This document shows positions 30,524-39,830 of a stretch of 64,000 nt of DNA, in pieces. A model generated the notes under the pieces. The model ran no database searches. It saw only the letters and a program-made list of their open reading frames with translations, and was not told where the DNA came from. Within the stretch, counting starts at the first letter, position 1; each line of letters begins with the position of its first letter. Source of the DNA: Ramlibacter sp. (GTDB taxonomy: Bacteria > Pseudomonadota > Gammaproteobacteria > Burkholderiales > Burkholderiaceae_C); assembly GCF_029866045.1 (NCBI RefSeq), contig NZ_JARXAB010000023.1, positions 16,927 through 80,926 on the forward strand, read 5' to 3'. Both the position numbers and the translations under genes were made by a program.

Positions 30524-31339
30524 ATGCGGGAAATGTTCCTTTCCCTCAGGCGCCGGCTGCTCCATCGCCTGCTTGCGCCGCTCCTGGCCGAGCAGGCCGA
30601 GCACCAGCGCCGATTCATCGCCGACGCGGCGCACCAGTTGCGAACGCCGCTGGCCGGCTTGCAGTCCCAGGTAGAGGCCTGGGCCCAGGCGGCCCGGCGC
30701 ATCGTGCCCCCTGGGGGCAGTGGCAGTCTGCTGGTCCCTGTCGACCAGGTCGACAAGCTTCGCAACGCCACCCGTCGCACCACACAACTGGCCAATCAGC
30801 TGCTGGCTCTCTCCCGCGCCGAGGCCCGAACCACCAGCGACCATCCGATGGAGCCTGTAGACCTTCGCGCACTGGCAGGGGGCGTCCTCGAAACCTACCT
30901 GGACCGGGCCGCTGCGCGACGCATCGACCTGGGAATGGCCCTGGAAGGCGATGGACCCGAGCCCGCCCGCGCCTGGGGTCAGGAGTGGTTGCTGAGGGAG
31001 CTCTTGGCCAACCTGGTGGACAACGCCATCAAGTACACCCCTGAAGGCGGCACCATCACCATTGGCGGCGGCCTGCGCCCGGGCGGCCCGGCCTGGCTTT
31101 CAGTCGAGGACGACGGCCCCGGTGTCCCGGAGGCGCTGCTGCCACGCCTCTTGGACCGCTTCTACCGGGTGCCCGGCAGCACCGGCGAGGGCACCGGCCT
31201 GGGCCTGGCCATCGTCGACGAAATTGCCCGGGTCCACCGCGGGCGGCTCCTCCTCGGTGCCGGCGCTGAAGGGCGCGGGCTGCGGGTGGTGATGGAATGG
31301 CCTGGCTCGCGGGCCCCTCTGGCCAGCGCCGAGCCCTGA
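30524..31339 (+). CDS. Sensor histidine kinase, apparently lacking TM/sensor region
   Basis: RRFIADAAHQLRTPLAGLQSQVEA, LLANLVDNAIKYTPEGGTI, EDDGPGVPEALLPRLLDRFYR, GLGLAIVDEIARVHRG; only 33 residues precede RRFIADAAHQLRTPL. Confidence 0.88.
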   Translation: MREMFLSLRRRLLHRLLAPLLAEQAEHQRRFIADAAHQLRTPLAGLQSQVEAWAQAARRIVPPGGSGSLLVPVDQVDKLRNATRRTTQLANQLLALSRAEARTTSDHPMEPVDLRALAGGVLETYLDRAAARRIDLGMALEGDGPEPARAWGQEWLLRELLANLVDNAIKYTPEGGTITIGGGLRPGGPAWLSVEDDGPGVPEALLPRLLDRFYRVPGSTGEGTGLGLAIVDEIARVHRGRLLLGAGAEGRGLRVVMEWPGSRAPLASAEP

Positions 31340-31498
31340 TGGGCAGCGAGACCTGTCCCCGCCCTACTCCAGGCGGCCTAGAGCCGAGGCCAAAAGATAC
31401 GCAGGTGAGCGCGCACTCATGACCTTTGCCGCACCGGGACAACCCGTGGCGAGAGCGTCTTTTGCCTGTGCGAGAATGCCCGAAACCAACCGTCTGCC

Positions 31499-32146
31499 AT
31501 GCCCGACGCCGAGTCCTCCCTGCCCTCTGACAACGACGCCCAGGCGCCGGCTGTTGCGCCTGCGCGCAAGCGCCCCAAGCCCGGTGAGCGGCGGGTCCAG
31601 ATCCTTCAGGCGCTGGCCACCATGCTCGAGCAGCCGGGTGCCGAGCGCATCACCACCGCCGCGCTAGCAGCCAAGCTGTCGGTCAGCGAGGCAGCCCTTT
31701 ATCGCCACTTCGCCAGCAAGGCGCAGATGTTCGAGGGGCTGATCGACTTCATCGAGGAGACAGTGTTCTCCTTGATCAACCAGATCCAGTCCCGGCAGCC
31801 TGGCGATGCCTTGCGCCAGACCGCTGGCATCGTCTCCGTCGTGGTGCAGTTCGCCGAGCGCAACCCGGGCATGACCCGCGTCATGGTAGGAGACGCCCTG
31901 GTCTTCGAGCACGAGCGGCTGCAGCAGCGCATGAACCAGTTCTTTGACAAGCTCGAGGCGGCCCTGCGCCAGTGCCTGCGCGAGGCCATGGAGGCCGCTG
32001 ACACCGCCACGCCCACCGTCGACGCCCAGGTTCGGGCCTCCCTGCTTACCGCCTTCCTGCTCGGGCGCTTGCAGCGCTTTGCCCGCTCGGGCTACCGCAA
32101 GTCACCCTCCGAGCACCTCGACGCTTGCCTGGCCCGGATGCTCTGA
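31499..32146 (+). CDS. slmA: TetR-family nucleoid occlusion factor SlmA-like
   Basis: RRVQILQALATMLEQPGAERITTAALAAKLSVSEAALYRHFASKAQMFEGLIDFIEETVFSLINQI. Confidence 0.88.
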   Translation: MPDAESSLPSDNDAQAPAVAPARKRPKPGERRVQILQALATMLEQPGAERITTAALAAKLSVSEAALYRHFASKAQMFEGLIDFIEETVFSLINQIQSRQPGDALRQTAGIVSVVVQFAERNPGMTRVMVGDALVFEHERLQQRMNQFFDKLEAALRQCLREAMEAADTATPTVDAQVRASLLTAFLLGRLQRFARSGYRKSPSEHLDACLARML

Positions 32147-32244
32147 GTCCGTAGGCCCTGCTCCCCGCGCGCGCCGGCACGCTCGGTCGCCCACCGCCAA
32201 GTTCCCGAGCAAAGCAGGCATCGAACCTGTGGGAACCATGGTAA

Positions 32245-32270
32245 AAATAGAACGACCGTTCGTTTTATTT
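32245..32270. promoter_or_regulatory. Candidate TetR operator palindrome upstream of the 32287 TetR gene
   Basis: AAATAGAACGA-CCGT-TCGTTTTATTT: 11-nt arms with one mismatch. Confidence 0.7.
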
Positions 32271-32286
32271 CGTAGAGTCCGACGCC

Positions 32287-32952
32287 ATGGCCGATCCCGT
32301 CCTGTCTGAACCCCCCCCAGCTGACACCGCCGAGTCCAGGCCTGGACGCAACCTGCACAAGGGCCAGCAGACCAAGGCCGCCATTCTCGATGCCGCGCTG
32401 GCGCTGGCTGGCCAGGTCGGCCTTGAAGGCCTCTCCATCGGTGCCCTGGCGGAGGTCGCCGGCATGAGCAAGTCCGGCGTCTTCGCGCATTTCGGCTCGC
32501 GCGAAGAACTTCAGATTTCGGTGGTGCGCGAGTACCACCGCCGTTTTGAAGACGAGGTGTTTTTTCCGGCGATGAAGGCCTCCCGCGGCCTGCCACGCCT
32601 GCGCCAGTTGTTCGCCAACTGGATCTTGCGCACCTCGATCGAGATCGACTCGGGCTGCATCTACATCAGCGGCGCGGTCGAGTTCGACGACCGGCCGGGC
32701 CCGGTGCGCGACGCCCTCGTGGAGTCGGTGCGCATCTGGCATGCGGCGGTACATCGCGCCATTGCCGGTGCCAAGCAGGCCGGTCATCTGAAGGCCCAGA
32801 CGGACGAGGACCAGCTGCTGATGGAGATCCATGGCCTGATCCTGGCCCTGCACTACGAGGCGCGCTTCCTGCGCAACCCCGGCTGCATTCCCCGCGCCCA
32901 TCACGGATTTGACAACCTGCTGCGCCAGCATCTGACCGACGCGGCATCCTGA
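32287..32952 (+). CDS. TetR-family transcriptional regulator
   Basis: KAAILDAALALAGQVGLEGLSIGALAEVAGMSKSGVFAHFGSREELQISVV; upstream of beta-oxidation genes. Confidence 0.92.
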   Translation: MADPVLSEPPPADTAESRPGRNLHKGQQTKAAILDAALALAGQVGLEGLSIGALAEVAGMSKSGVFAHFGSREELQISVVREYHRRFEDEVFFPAMKASRGLPRLRQLFANWILRTSIEIDSGCIYISGAVEFDDRPGPVRDALVESVRIWHAAVHRAIAGAKQAGHLKAQTDEDQLLMEIHGLILALHYEARFLRNPGCIPRAHHGFDNLLRQHLTDAAS

Positions 32953-33001
32953 CCGTATCCCCCAATCTGTCCCATATTTCCCCGTTTCCAAGGAGATCCC
33001 C

Positions 33002-34798
33002 ATGCCCAGCTACGTTCCGCCCCTGCGCGACATGCAGTTTGTTCTGCACGAGGTTTTGCAGGTCGCCGGCGAATTCAAGGCCCTGCCGGCCCATGCCGAG
33101 GTTGACGAGGGCACGGTCAACGCCATCCTGGAGGAGGGCGGTAAGTTCGCCAGCGAGGTGATCGCGCCCCTCAACCGCGTTGGCGACGAGGAGGGCTGCA
33201 CGCTCGACCGCGCCACCCATGAAGTCACCACCCCCACCGGCTTCAAGGCGGCGTTTGCCAAGTACGTGGAAGGCGGCTGGCCCGCCCTCTCGGCCGACCC
33301 GGCCTACGGCGGCCAGGGTCTGCCGATCGTGCTGAACCAGTGCTTCTACGAAATGCTCAACAGCGCCAACCAGGCCTGGACCATGTACCCGGGCCTGACC
33401 CACGGCGCCTACGAGTGCCTGCACGCCCATGGCACGGAAGCGCAAAAGCAGATGTACCTGCCCAAGCTCACCAACGGCGAGTGGACCGGCACCATGTGCC
33501 TGACCGAGCCGCACTGTGGCACGGACCTGGGCATGCTGCGTACCAAGGCTGAGCCCCAGCCCGATGGCAGCTACCGCCTCACCGGCCAGAAGATTTTCAT
33601 CTCCGCCGGGGAGCACGACTTTGTCTCCAACATCGTCCACCTGGTGCTGGCCCGCCTGCCCGACGCGCCGGCCGGCAGCAAGGGCATCAGCCTGTTCATC
33701 GTGCCCAAGTACCTGGTGAACCCCGACGGGTCGCTGGGCGCGCGCAACGGCATTTATTGCGGCGGCCTCGAACACAAGATGGGCATTCACGGCAATGCCA
33801 CCGCCCAGATGGTGCTCGATGGCGCCGTCGGCACGCTGGTGGGTCAGCCGCACAAAGGCCTGGCGGCGATGTTCATCATGATGAACGCCGCCCGCATCGG
33901 CGTGGGCATGCAGTCCCTGGGCCTGACCGAAGTGGCCTACCAAAACGCCCTGGCCTACGCCAAAGACCGCCTGCAATCGCGCAGCCTGTCTGGCCCCAAG
34001 ATGAAGGACAAGCCGGCCGACTCCATCCTGGTGCACCCCGACGTGCGCAAGATGATCCTCACCGCCAAGGCCTATGCCGAGGGTGGCCGCGCGCTCAACC
34101 TGTTTTGCGCGCTGTTGATCGACCGTGAGCTCAATCACCCCGACGAGAAGGTGCGCAAGGACGCCGCCGAGCTCGTGGCCCTGCTCACGCCCATCGTCAA
34201 GGCCTTCATCACCGATAACGGCCACATCGCCACCAACGCCTGCATGCAGGTCTTCGGCGGTCACGGCTTTATCAAGGAATGGGGCATGGAGCAGTTCGTG
34301 CGGGACAACCGTATCAACATGATCTACGAGGGCACCAACACCATCCAGTCGCTCGACCTGCTGGGGCGCAAGGTGCTGGGTAACCAGGGCGCCACGCTGA
34401 AAAAATTCGGCAAGCTGGTCGCGCAGTTGGTCGAGGAGGAAGGCGTCAACGAGAAGATGGCCGAGTTCATCAACCCGCTGGCCTACCTGGGCGACAAGAT
34501 GACCAAGTTCACCACCGAGCTGGGTTTTCGCGCCTTCCAGATCCCGGATGAAGTGGGCGGCGCCGCCGTCGACGACCTCCGGGGGGCCGGCCACCTGGTG
34601 TTCGGCTACTTCTGGGCTCGCATGGCCCAGGTCGCTCTGCGCCAGATCGAGGCCGGCAACTCCGACCCCTTCTACAAGGCCAAGCTGCAGACGGCGCGCT
34701 TTTACTTCGCCCGCCTGTTCCCCGAGACGGCCAGCCTGATGCTCACTGCCCGCAGCGGGGTGAAGGTGCTACTCGACACCGAGGAAGCGCTGGCCTGA
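33002..34798 (+). CDS. Acyl-CoA dehydrogenase (C-terminally extended family)
   Basis: MCLTEPHCGTDLGMLRTKAEP, GQKIFISAGEHDF, YEGTNTIQSLDLLGRKVL. Confidence 0.95.
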   Translation: MPSYVPPLRDMQFVLHEVLQVAGEFKALPAHAEVDEGTVNAILEEGGKFASEVIAPLNRVGDEEGCTLDRATHEVTTPTGFKAAFAKYVEGGWPALSADPAYGGQGLPIVLNQCFYEMLNSANQAWTMYPGLTHGAYECLHAHGTEAQKQMYLPKLTNGEWTGTMCLTEPHCGTDLGMLRTKAEPQPDGSYRLTGQKIFISAGEHDFVSNIVHLVLARLPDAPAGSKGISLFIVPKYLVNPDGSLGARNGIYCGGLEHKMGIHGNATAQMVLDGAVGTLVGQPHKGLAAMFIMMNAARIGVGMQSLGLTEVAYQNALAYAKDRLQSRSLSGPKMKDKPADSILVHPDVRKMILTAKAYAEGGRALNLFCALLIDRELNHPDEKVRKDAAELVALLTPIVKAFITDNGHIATNACMQVFGGHGFIKEWGMEQFVRDNRINMIYEGTNTIQSLDLLGRKVLGNQGATLKKFGKLVAQLVEEEGVNEKMAEFINPLAYLGDKMTKFTTELGFRAFQIPDEVGGAAVDDLRGAGHLVFGYFWARMAQVALRQIEAGNSDPFYKAKLQTARFYFARLFPETASLMLTARSGVKVLLDTEEALA

Positions 34799-34866
34799 AG
34801 GGCCTCTTCCCCTCTGCGCATCATCGCCACCGACCCGAACCCAAGACGCCCTATTTGGAGACCTGT

Positions 34867-35319
34867 ATGAACGCTCCCAACCGCTTCGCTCGCCTGCTCG
34901 CCGCTTTTTCGCTCGCCGCCACCGGCAGCGCCTGGGCCCAGATGACCCCGGTAGGCACCTGGCACAACATCGACGACAAGACCGGAGAGATCAAGTCCGA
35001 GATCCGCGTCTACGAGGCCGACGGGGGCGCTGTCCATGGTCGTGTCGAAAAGCTGCTTCGAAAAGACGCCAAGCCCGACAGCCGTTGCATGGACTGCGAA
35101 GGTGACCGCAAGGACAAGCTGATCGTCGGCCTGGAGATCATTCGCGGCGTCCGCAAGGTGGCCGGCAAGGACGTCTGGGAAGGCGGCAAGATTCTCGATC
35201 CGGAAAATGGTCGCGAATACAGCCTGCGCATTACCCCGATCGAGGGTGGTCGCAAGCTCGAGGTGCGTGGCTCTATCGCCTTTATTGGCCGCACCCAGAC
35301 CTGGGTGCGGGTACCGTGA
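34867..35319 (+). CDS. DUF2147-like secreted protein
   Basis: Signal peptide; PVGTWHNIDDKTGEIKSEIRVYEADGGAVHGRVEKLL; GGKILDPENGREYSLRI. Confidence 0.88.
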   Translation: MNAPNRFARLLAAFSLAATGSAWAQMTPVGTWHNIDDKTGEIKSEIRVYEADGGAVHGRVEKLLRKDAKPDSRCMDCEGDRKDKLIVGLEIIRGVRKVAGKDVWEGGKILDPENGREYSLRITPIEGGRKLEVRGSIAFIGRTQTWVRVP

Positions 35320-35333
35320 CCCGGGCGGACAAC

Positions 35334-37763
35334 ATGAACCAGTTCCAGGTCAGGAAGGTCGCCGTGCTTGGCGCCGGGGTGATGGGGGCGCAAATTGCTG
35401 CTCACCTCGTGAATGTGAAAGTGCCGGTGGTCCTGTTTGACCTGCCGGCCAAGGACCAGGACGGGGGACGGACCCCGTCCGCCAAGTCCTCGAAGAACGG
35501 CATCGTCACCAAGGCGATCGAGGCCTTGAAGAAGCAGAAGCCCTCGCCCTTGGGCATAGCAGCCGACGCCGACCTGATTCAGGCAGCCAATTACGAAGAG
35601 CATCTCAAGCTCCTGAAGGACTGCGACCTGGTGATCGAGGCAATCGCCGAGCGCATGGACTGGAAGCTCGACCTCTACGCAAAAATAGCGCCGCACCTGG
35701 GCCCGCGCACCATCGTCGCCTCCAACACCTCGGGCCTGTCTATCCGCAAGATGGCCGAGGCCCTGCCCGAAGCCGTGCGCCCGCGCTTTTGCGGTATCCA
35801 CTTTTTCAACCCCCCCCGGTACATGTATCTGGTGGAGTTGATTGCCACCCCGTCGACCGACGCCCAGGTGCTGGACGACCTGGAGACCTTTGTCACCAGC
35901 GGACTGGGCAAGGGCGTGGTGCGGGCCAAGGACTCGCCCAACTTCATCGCCAACCGGGTGGGCATTGCCGGCATGCTGGCCACCATGGCCGAGGCCGACC
36001 GCTACGGCCTGAGCTATGACGTGGTGGACGACCTCACGGGCAAAAAGATGGGTCGCGCCGGCAGCGGCACCTTCCGCACCGCCGACGTGGTGGGCCTGGA
36101 CACCATGGCGCATGTGATCAAGACGCTGCAGGACAACTTCAGCGAAGCCTCTGATCCCTTCTACCCGAGCTTTGCCACGCCCAAGGTGCTGCAGACGCTG
36201 CTCGAAAAGGGCAACCTCGGCCAGAAAACACAGGCGGGTTTTTACAAGAAGGTCGGCCGCGACGTGCTGCGCTTCGACGCAGCGCAGGGCGACTACGTCC
36301 CCGCCGGCCAGAAGTGCGACGAGGTCTACGCCCGCATGCTCAAAAAGCCTGCGGCCGAACGCCTGGCCCTGCTTCGCAAGGCCGAAGGGCCGCAAGGCCG
36401 CTTTCTCTGGGCCCTGCTTCGTAACGGCTTTCATTACGCCGCGGTGCACCTGGGCGGCATTGCCGACACCGCTCGTGACCTCGACCTCGCGCTGCGCTGG
36501 GGCTTTGGCATGAAGCAGGGGCCTTTCGAACTCTGGCAGGAGGCGGGCTGGTTGCAGGTGGCGCGTTGGGTGCAAGAAGACATCGACGCGGGCCTCGCCC
36601 TGTCGAAGGCGCCGCTGCCGAAATGGGTGTTCGAAGGCCCGGTGGCCGAGGCTGGTGGTGTGCACACGCCGCAAGGCTCCTTCAATCCCACGACAGGACG
36701 CTTCGAGCCGCCGCGCCGCCTGCCGGTACACGCGCGCCAGCTGTTCCCCGAGTCGGTCCTGGGTAGCGAGGCGCAGGGCTTCGAGACCGCGGGCCGCAGC
36801 CTGCACGAGGACAAGAACATCCGCCTCTGGACGCTGGACGAGGAGGTGCTCATCACCTCGCTCAAGACCAAGATGCACGTCATCAGCCCCGAAGTGGCCG
36901 AAGGCCTGCAGAAGGCGGTGACGCTGGCCGAACAGCAGTTCAAGGCCCTGGTGATCTGGTCTGGCGACGAGCCCTTTTCTGCCGGTGCCGACCTGGAGTC
37001 CATGCTGCCCGCCTTCATGGCGGTGGGCGTGGCCGCGATCGAGGACGCCGAGGGCTTCTTGCAGCAAACGATGCTGCGCATTCGCTACGCCGGTGTGCCG
37101 GTGGTCAGTGCCATTCGTGGTCTGGCTCTGGGCGGTGGCTGCGAACTCGCCATCCACTCCGCACGTCGCGTCGCCGCAATGGAAAGCTACATCGGCCTGG
37201 TGGAGGTGGGCGTGGGTCTGGTGCCTGGCGCCGGCGGCCTGGCCTACATCGCCCGCCGTGCCGCCGAGAACATGGCGCTGTCGGCGCACAAGGACATCAC
37301 GCCCTTCCTGACCGACGGTTTCGCCGCGGCCGCCATGGCCAAGGTGGGCACCAGCGCCATCGAATCACGCCAACTCGGCTACCTGCTCGACTCGGACCTG
37401 ATCGTTCCCAACAAGGACGAACTGCTGTGGGTCGCCCTGCGTGAGGCGCGGGCCCTGGCCGACGGTGGCTGGCGCGCGCCGCACCGCAGGCCCTTCCCGG
37501 TCGGCGGTCGCGCGCTCAAGGCGACGCTCCAGGGCCAGTTGGTGAACATGCGCGACGGCGGTTTCATCAGCGCGCACGACTTTCGCATCGCCAGCCACAT
37601 TGCCCATGTACTGACGGGTGGCGATGTGGACCCGGGCACCTTGGTCACCGAGGAATACCTCATGACCCTCGAGCGCCAGGCCTTTTGCGCCCTGGTCGCG
37701 CACCCGAAGACGCAGGAACGCATCCTGGGCCTGCTGTCCACCGGCAAGCCCCTTCGCAATTGA
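35334..37763 (+). CDS. 3-hydroxyacyl-CoA dehydrogenase / enoyl-CoA hydratase fusion (FadB-like)
   Basis: VAVLGAGVMGAQIAAHLVN, NTSGLSIRKMAEALP, GIHFFNPPRYM, ALGGGCELAIHSARRVAA. Confidence 0.95.
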   Translation: MNQFQVRKVAVLGAGVMGAQIAAHLVNVKVPVVLFDLPAKDQDGGRTPSAKSSKNGIVTKAIEALKKQKPSPLGIAADADLIQAANYEEHLKLLKDCDLVIEAIAERMDWKLDLYAKIAPHLGPRTIVASNTSGLSIRKMAEALPEAVRPRFCGIHFFNPPRYMYLVELIATPSTDAQVLDDLETFVTSGLGKGVVRAKDSPNFIANRVGIAGMLATMAEADRYGLSYDVVDDLTGKKMGRAGSGTFRTADVVGLDTMAHVIKTLQDNFSEASDPFYPSFATPKVLQTLLEKGNLGQKTQAGFYKKVGRDVLRFDAAQGDYVPAGQKCDEVYARMLKKPAAERLALLRKAEGPQGRFLWALLRNGFHYAAVHLGGIADTARDLDLALRWGFGMKQGPFELWQEAGWLQVARWVQEDIDAGLALSKAPLPKWVFEGPVAEAGGVHTPQGSFNPTTGRFEPPRRLPVHARQLFPESVLGSEAQGFETAGRSLHEDKNIRLWTLDEEVLITSLKTKMHVISPEVAEGLQKAVTLAEQQFKALVIWSGDEPFSAGADLESMLPAFMAVGVAAIEDAEGFLQQTMLRIRYAGVPVVSAIRGLALGGGCELAIHSARRVAAMESYIGLVEVGVGLVPGAGGLAYIARRAAENMALSAHKDITPFLTDGFAAAAMAKVGTSAIESRQLGYLLDSDLIVPNKDELLWVALREARALADGGWRAPHRRPFPVGGRALKATLQGQLVNMRDGGFISAHDFRIASHIAHVLTGGDVDPGTLVTEEYLMTLERQAFCALVAHPKTQERILGLLSTGKPLRN

Positions 37764-37782
37764 GCCATTGACGGAGTCCGCC

Positions 37783-38991
37783 ATGAGCAAACAGATTCAG
37801 GACGCCTACATCGTCGCCGCCACCCGCACGCCCATTGGGCGCTCGCACCGGGGCTTTTTTCGCCAGACCCGTCCCGACGACCTGCTGGCCCATACCTTGC
37901 GCGCTGCCCTGGCCCAGGTCCCTGGGCTCGACCCGGCGGCGGTAGAGGACATCGTCTGCGGCTGCGCCATCCCCGAGGCCCAGCAGGGCCTGAACGTGGC
38001 GCGGGTCGCCGCCGTGCTGGCGGGGCTCCCGAAGTCGGTGGGCGGCGTCACCGTCAACCGCTTCTGCGCCTCGGGCCTGTCGGCGGTGCAGATGGCGGCC
38101 GACCGCATCCGGGTGGGAGAGGCCGAAGTGATGATCGCCGCTGGCGTCGAGAGCATGAGCATGGTGCCGATGATGGGCAATTCGCCCTCGCTTTCACCCG
38201 CCATCTTCAAGGACCCCGACGACCTTGAGGCCTACGGCATCGCTTACGGCATGGGCCTCACCGCCGAGAAGGTGGCGCAGCAGTGGAAGGTCTCCCGCGA
38301 AGCGCAGGACCAGTTTGCCTACCAGTCGCACATGCGCGCGCTTGCCGCGATGAAGGCCGGCGAGTTCGACGCCGAAATCACCCCAGTGACGGTGGAAGAG
38401 CGCAGCGTCGACCTGGCCAGCGCCAAGGTCACGGTCACCCCCCGCACCGTGAGCCTGGACGAGGGCGCTCGACCCGACACCACGCCCGAGGGCCTGGCGA
38501 AGCTCAAGACCGTGTTCGCCGCGCGCGGCAGCGTCACCGCCGGCAACAGCTCGCAGACGTCTGACGGCGCCGGCGCACTCATCTTGGCCAGCGAGTCTGC
38601 TGTCAAGCGCTTCGGCCTCACGCCGCTCGCCCGCTTCGTGAGTTACGCCAGCCGGGGCGTGCCGCCGCACATCATGGGCATCGGCCCGGTCGAGGCGATT
38701 CCCGCTGCGCTCAAGGCCGCGGGTCTCAAGCAAGACGCACTGGACTGGATCGAGCTCAATGAAGCCTTCGCTGCGCAGTCGCTGGCGGTGATGAACACAC
38801 TCGGCCTCGACCCCGCCAAGGTCAACCCCATGGGCGGCGCCATCGCCCTGGGTCACCCCCTGGGCGCCACCGGCGCGATCCGCGCGGCCACGGTGGTCCA
38901 TGCGCTGCGCCGTAAGAACCTGCGGTACGGCATGGTCACCATGTGCGTCGGCATGGGGCAGGGCGCAGCCGGTATCTTCGAGCGGGTCTGA
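37783..38991 (+). CDS. Acetyl-CoA C-acyltransferase (thiolase, FadA-like)
   Basis: VNRFCASGLSAVQMAADRI, NEAFAAQSLAV, MGGAIALGHPLGATGAI, GMVTMCVGMGQGAAGIFER. Confidence 0.96.
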   Translation: MSKQIQDAYIVAATRTPIGRSHRGFFRQTRPDDLLAHTLRAALAQVPGLDPAAVEDIVCGCAIPEAQQGLNVARVAAVLAGLPKSVGGVTVNRFCASGLSAVQMAADRIRVGEAEVMIAAGVESMSMVPMMGNSPSLSPAIFKDPDDLEAYGIAYGMGLTAEKVAQQWKVSREAQDQFAYQSHMRALAAMKAGEFDAEITPVTVEERSVDLASAKVTVTPRTVSLDEGARPDTTPEGLAKLKTVFAARGSVTAGNSSQTSDGAGALILASESAVKRFGLTPLARFVSYASRGVPPHIMGIGPVEAIPAALKAAGLKQDALDWIELNEAFAAQSLAVMNTLGLDPAKVNPMGGAIALGHPLGATGAIRAATVVHALRRKNLRYGMVTMCVGMGQGAAGIFERV

Positions 38992-39056
38992 AGCTGCGCG
39001 CTTGCGGCTGGCCCGGATATCCTTCACCTCAAACAAGCAGTCACGGAGAGACTTTC

Positions 39057-39821
39057 ATGAGCGACATCCTCGTCCACACCGAAGCGGGTGTGTGCACCCT
39101 CACCTTCAACCGCCCCGAGCGCAAGAACTCCATCACCGCCGCCATGTACGCCACGCTCGCCGACGCGCTGGAAGCGGCGGCGGCGGACCCCGCTGTGCGC
39201 GTCGCTGTCTTCCAAGGCAGTGAAACCGTGTTTTCTGCTGGCAACGACATCGGCGACTTTTTGAACAACAAGCCCAGTGGCGAGGAAGCGCCGGTGTTTC
39301 GCTTCATGCGCGCCCAGGCCATGTTCCCGAAGCCCTTGCTGGCCGCGGTGTGCGGGCCGGCGGTGGGCATCGGCACCACGCTCCTGTTCCACTGCGACCT
39401 GGTCTACGCTGGCGACAACGCGGCTTTCTCCATGCCCTTCGTCAACCTGGGCCTGTGCGCCGAAAACGGCTCGAGCCTGCTGGCGCCGCGCTTGTTCGGC
39501 TACCAGCGCGCCGCCGAGGCGCTGCTGCTGGGCGAGCCCTTCATGGCCGAGGCGGCCCTGGAGGTCGGGCTGGTCAATCGTGTGGTGCCGCCTTCTGAAG
39601 CCAACGCCCTGGCCCAGGCTCAGGCGCGCAAGCTGGCGGCCAAGCCGCTGTCGGCATTGATCGAAACCAAGCGCCTGATGAAGCAGGGCGCCCAAGGCGA
39701 GGTGATGGCCCGCATCCGCGAAGAGGGTGAGAGCTTCCGTCGCATGCTGGCCGAACCGGCGGCGCGCGAGGCCTTCACCGCCTTCATGGAAAAACGCAAG
39801 CCCGATTTTTCCAAGGTCTGA
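39057..39821 (+). CDS. Enoyl-CoA hydratase/isomerase
   Basis: TLTFNRPERKNSITAAMYATLADALE, SAGNDIGDF, AVGIGTTLLFHCDLVYA. Confidence 0.94.
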   Translation: MSDILVHTEAGVCTLTFNRPERKNSITAAMYATLADALEAAAADPAVRVAVFQGSETVFSAGNDIGDFLNNKPSGEEAPVFRFMRAQAMFPKPLLAAVCGPAVGIGTTLLFHCDLVYAGDNAAFSMPFVNLGLCAENGSSLLAPRLFGYQRAAEALLLGEPFMAEAALEVGLVNRVVPPSEANALAQAQARKLAAKPLSALIETKRLMKQGAQGEVMARIREEGESFRRMLAEPAAREAFTAFMEKRKPDFSKV

Positions 39822-39830
39822 GCGCTGGGC

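Noticed and set aside
32666-34594. 642-aa minus-strand ORF opposite the acyl-CoA dehydrogenase
   Set aside because: Antisense shadow ORF with no recognisable motifs; plus strand encodes a well-supported dehydrogenase
35010-37289. 759-aa minus-strand ORF opposite fadB
   Set aside because: Antisense to a clear 3-hydroxyacyl-CoA dehydrogenase/enoyl-CoA hydratase; His/Arg/Gly-rich composition typical of spurious ORFs in high-GC DNA
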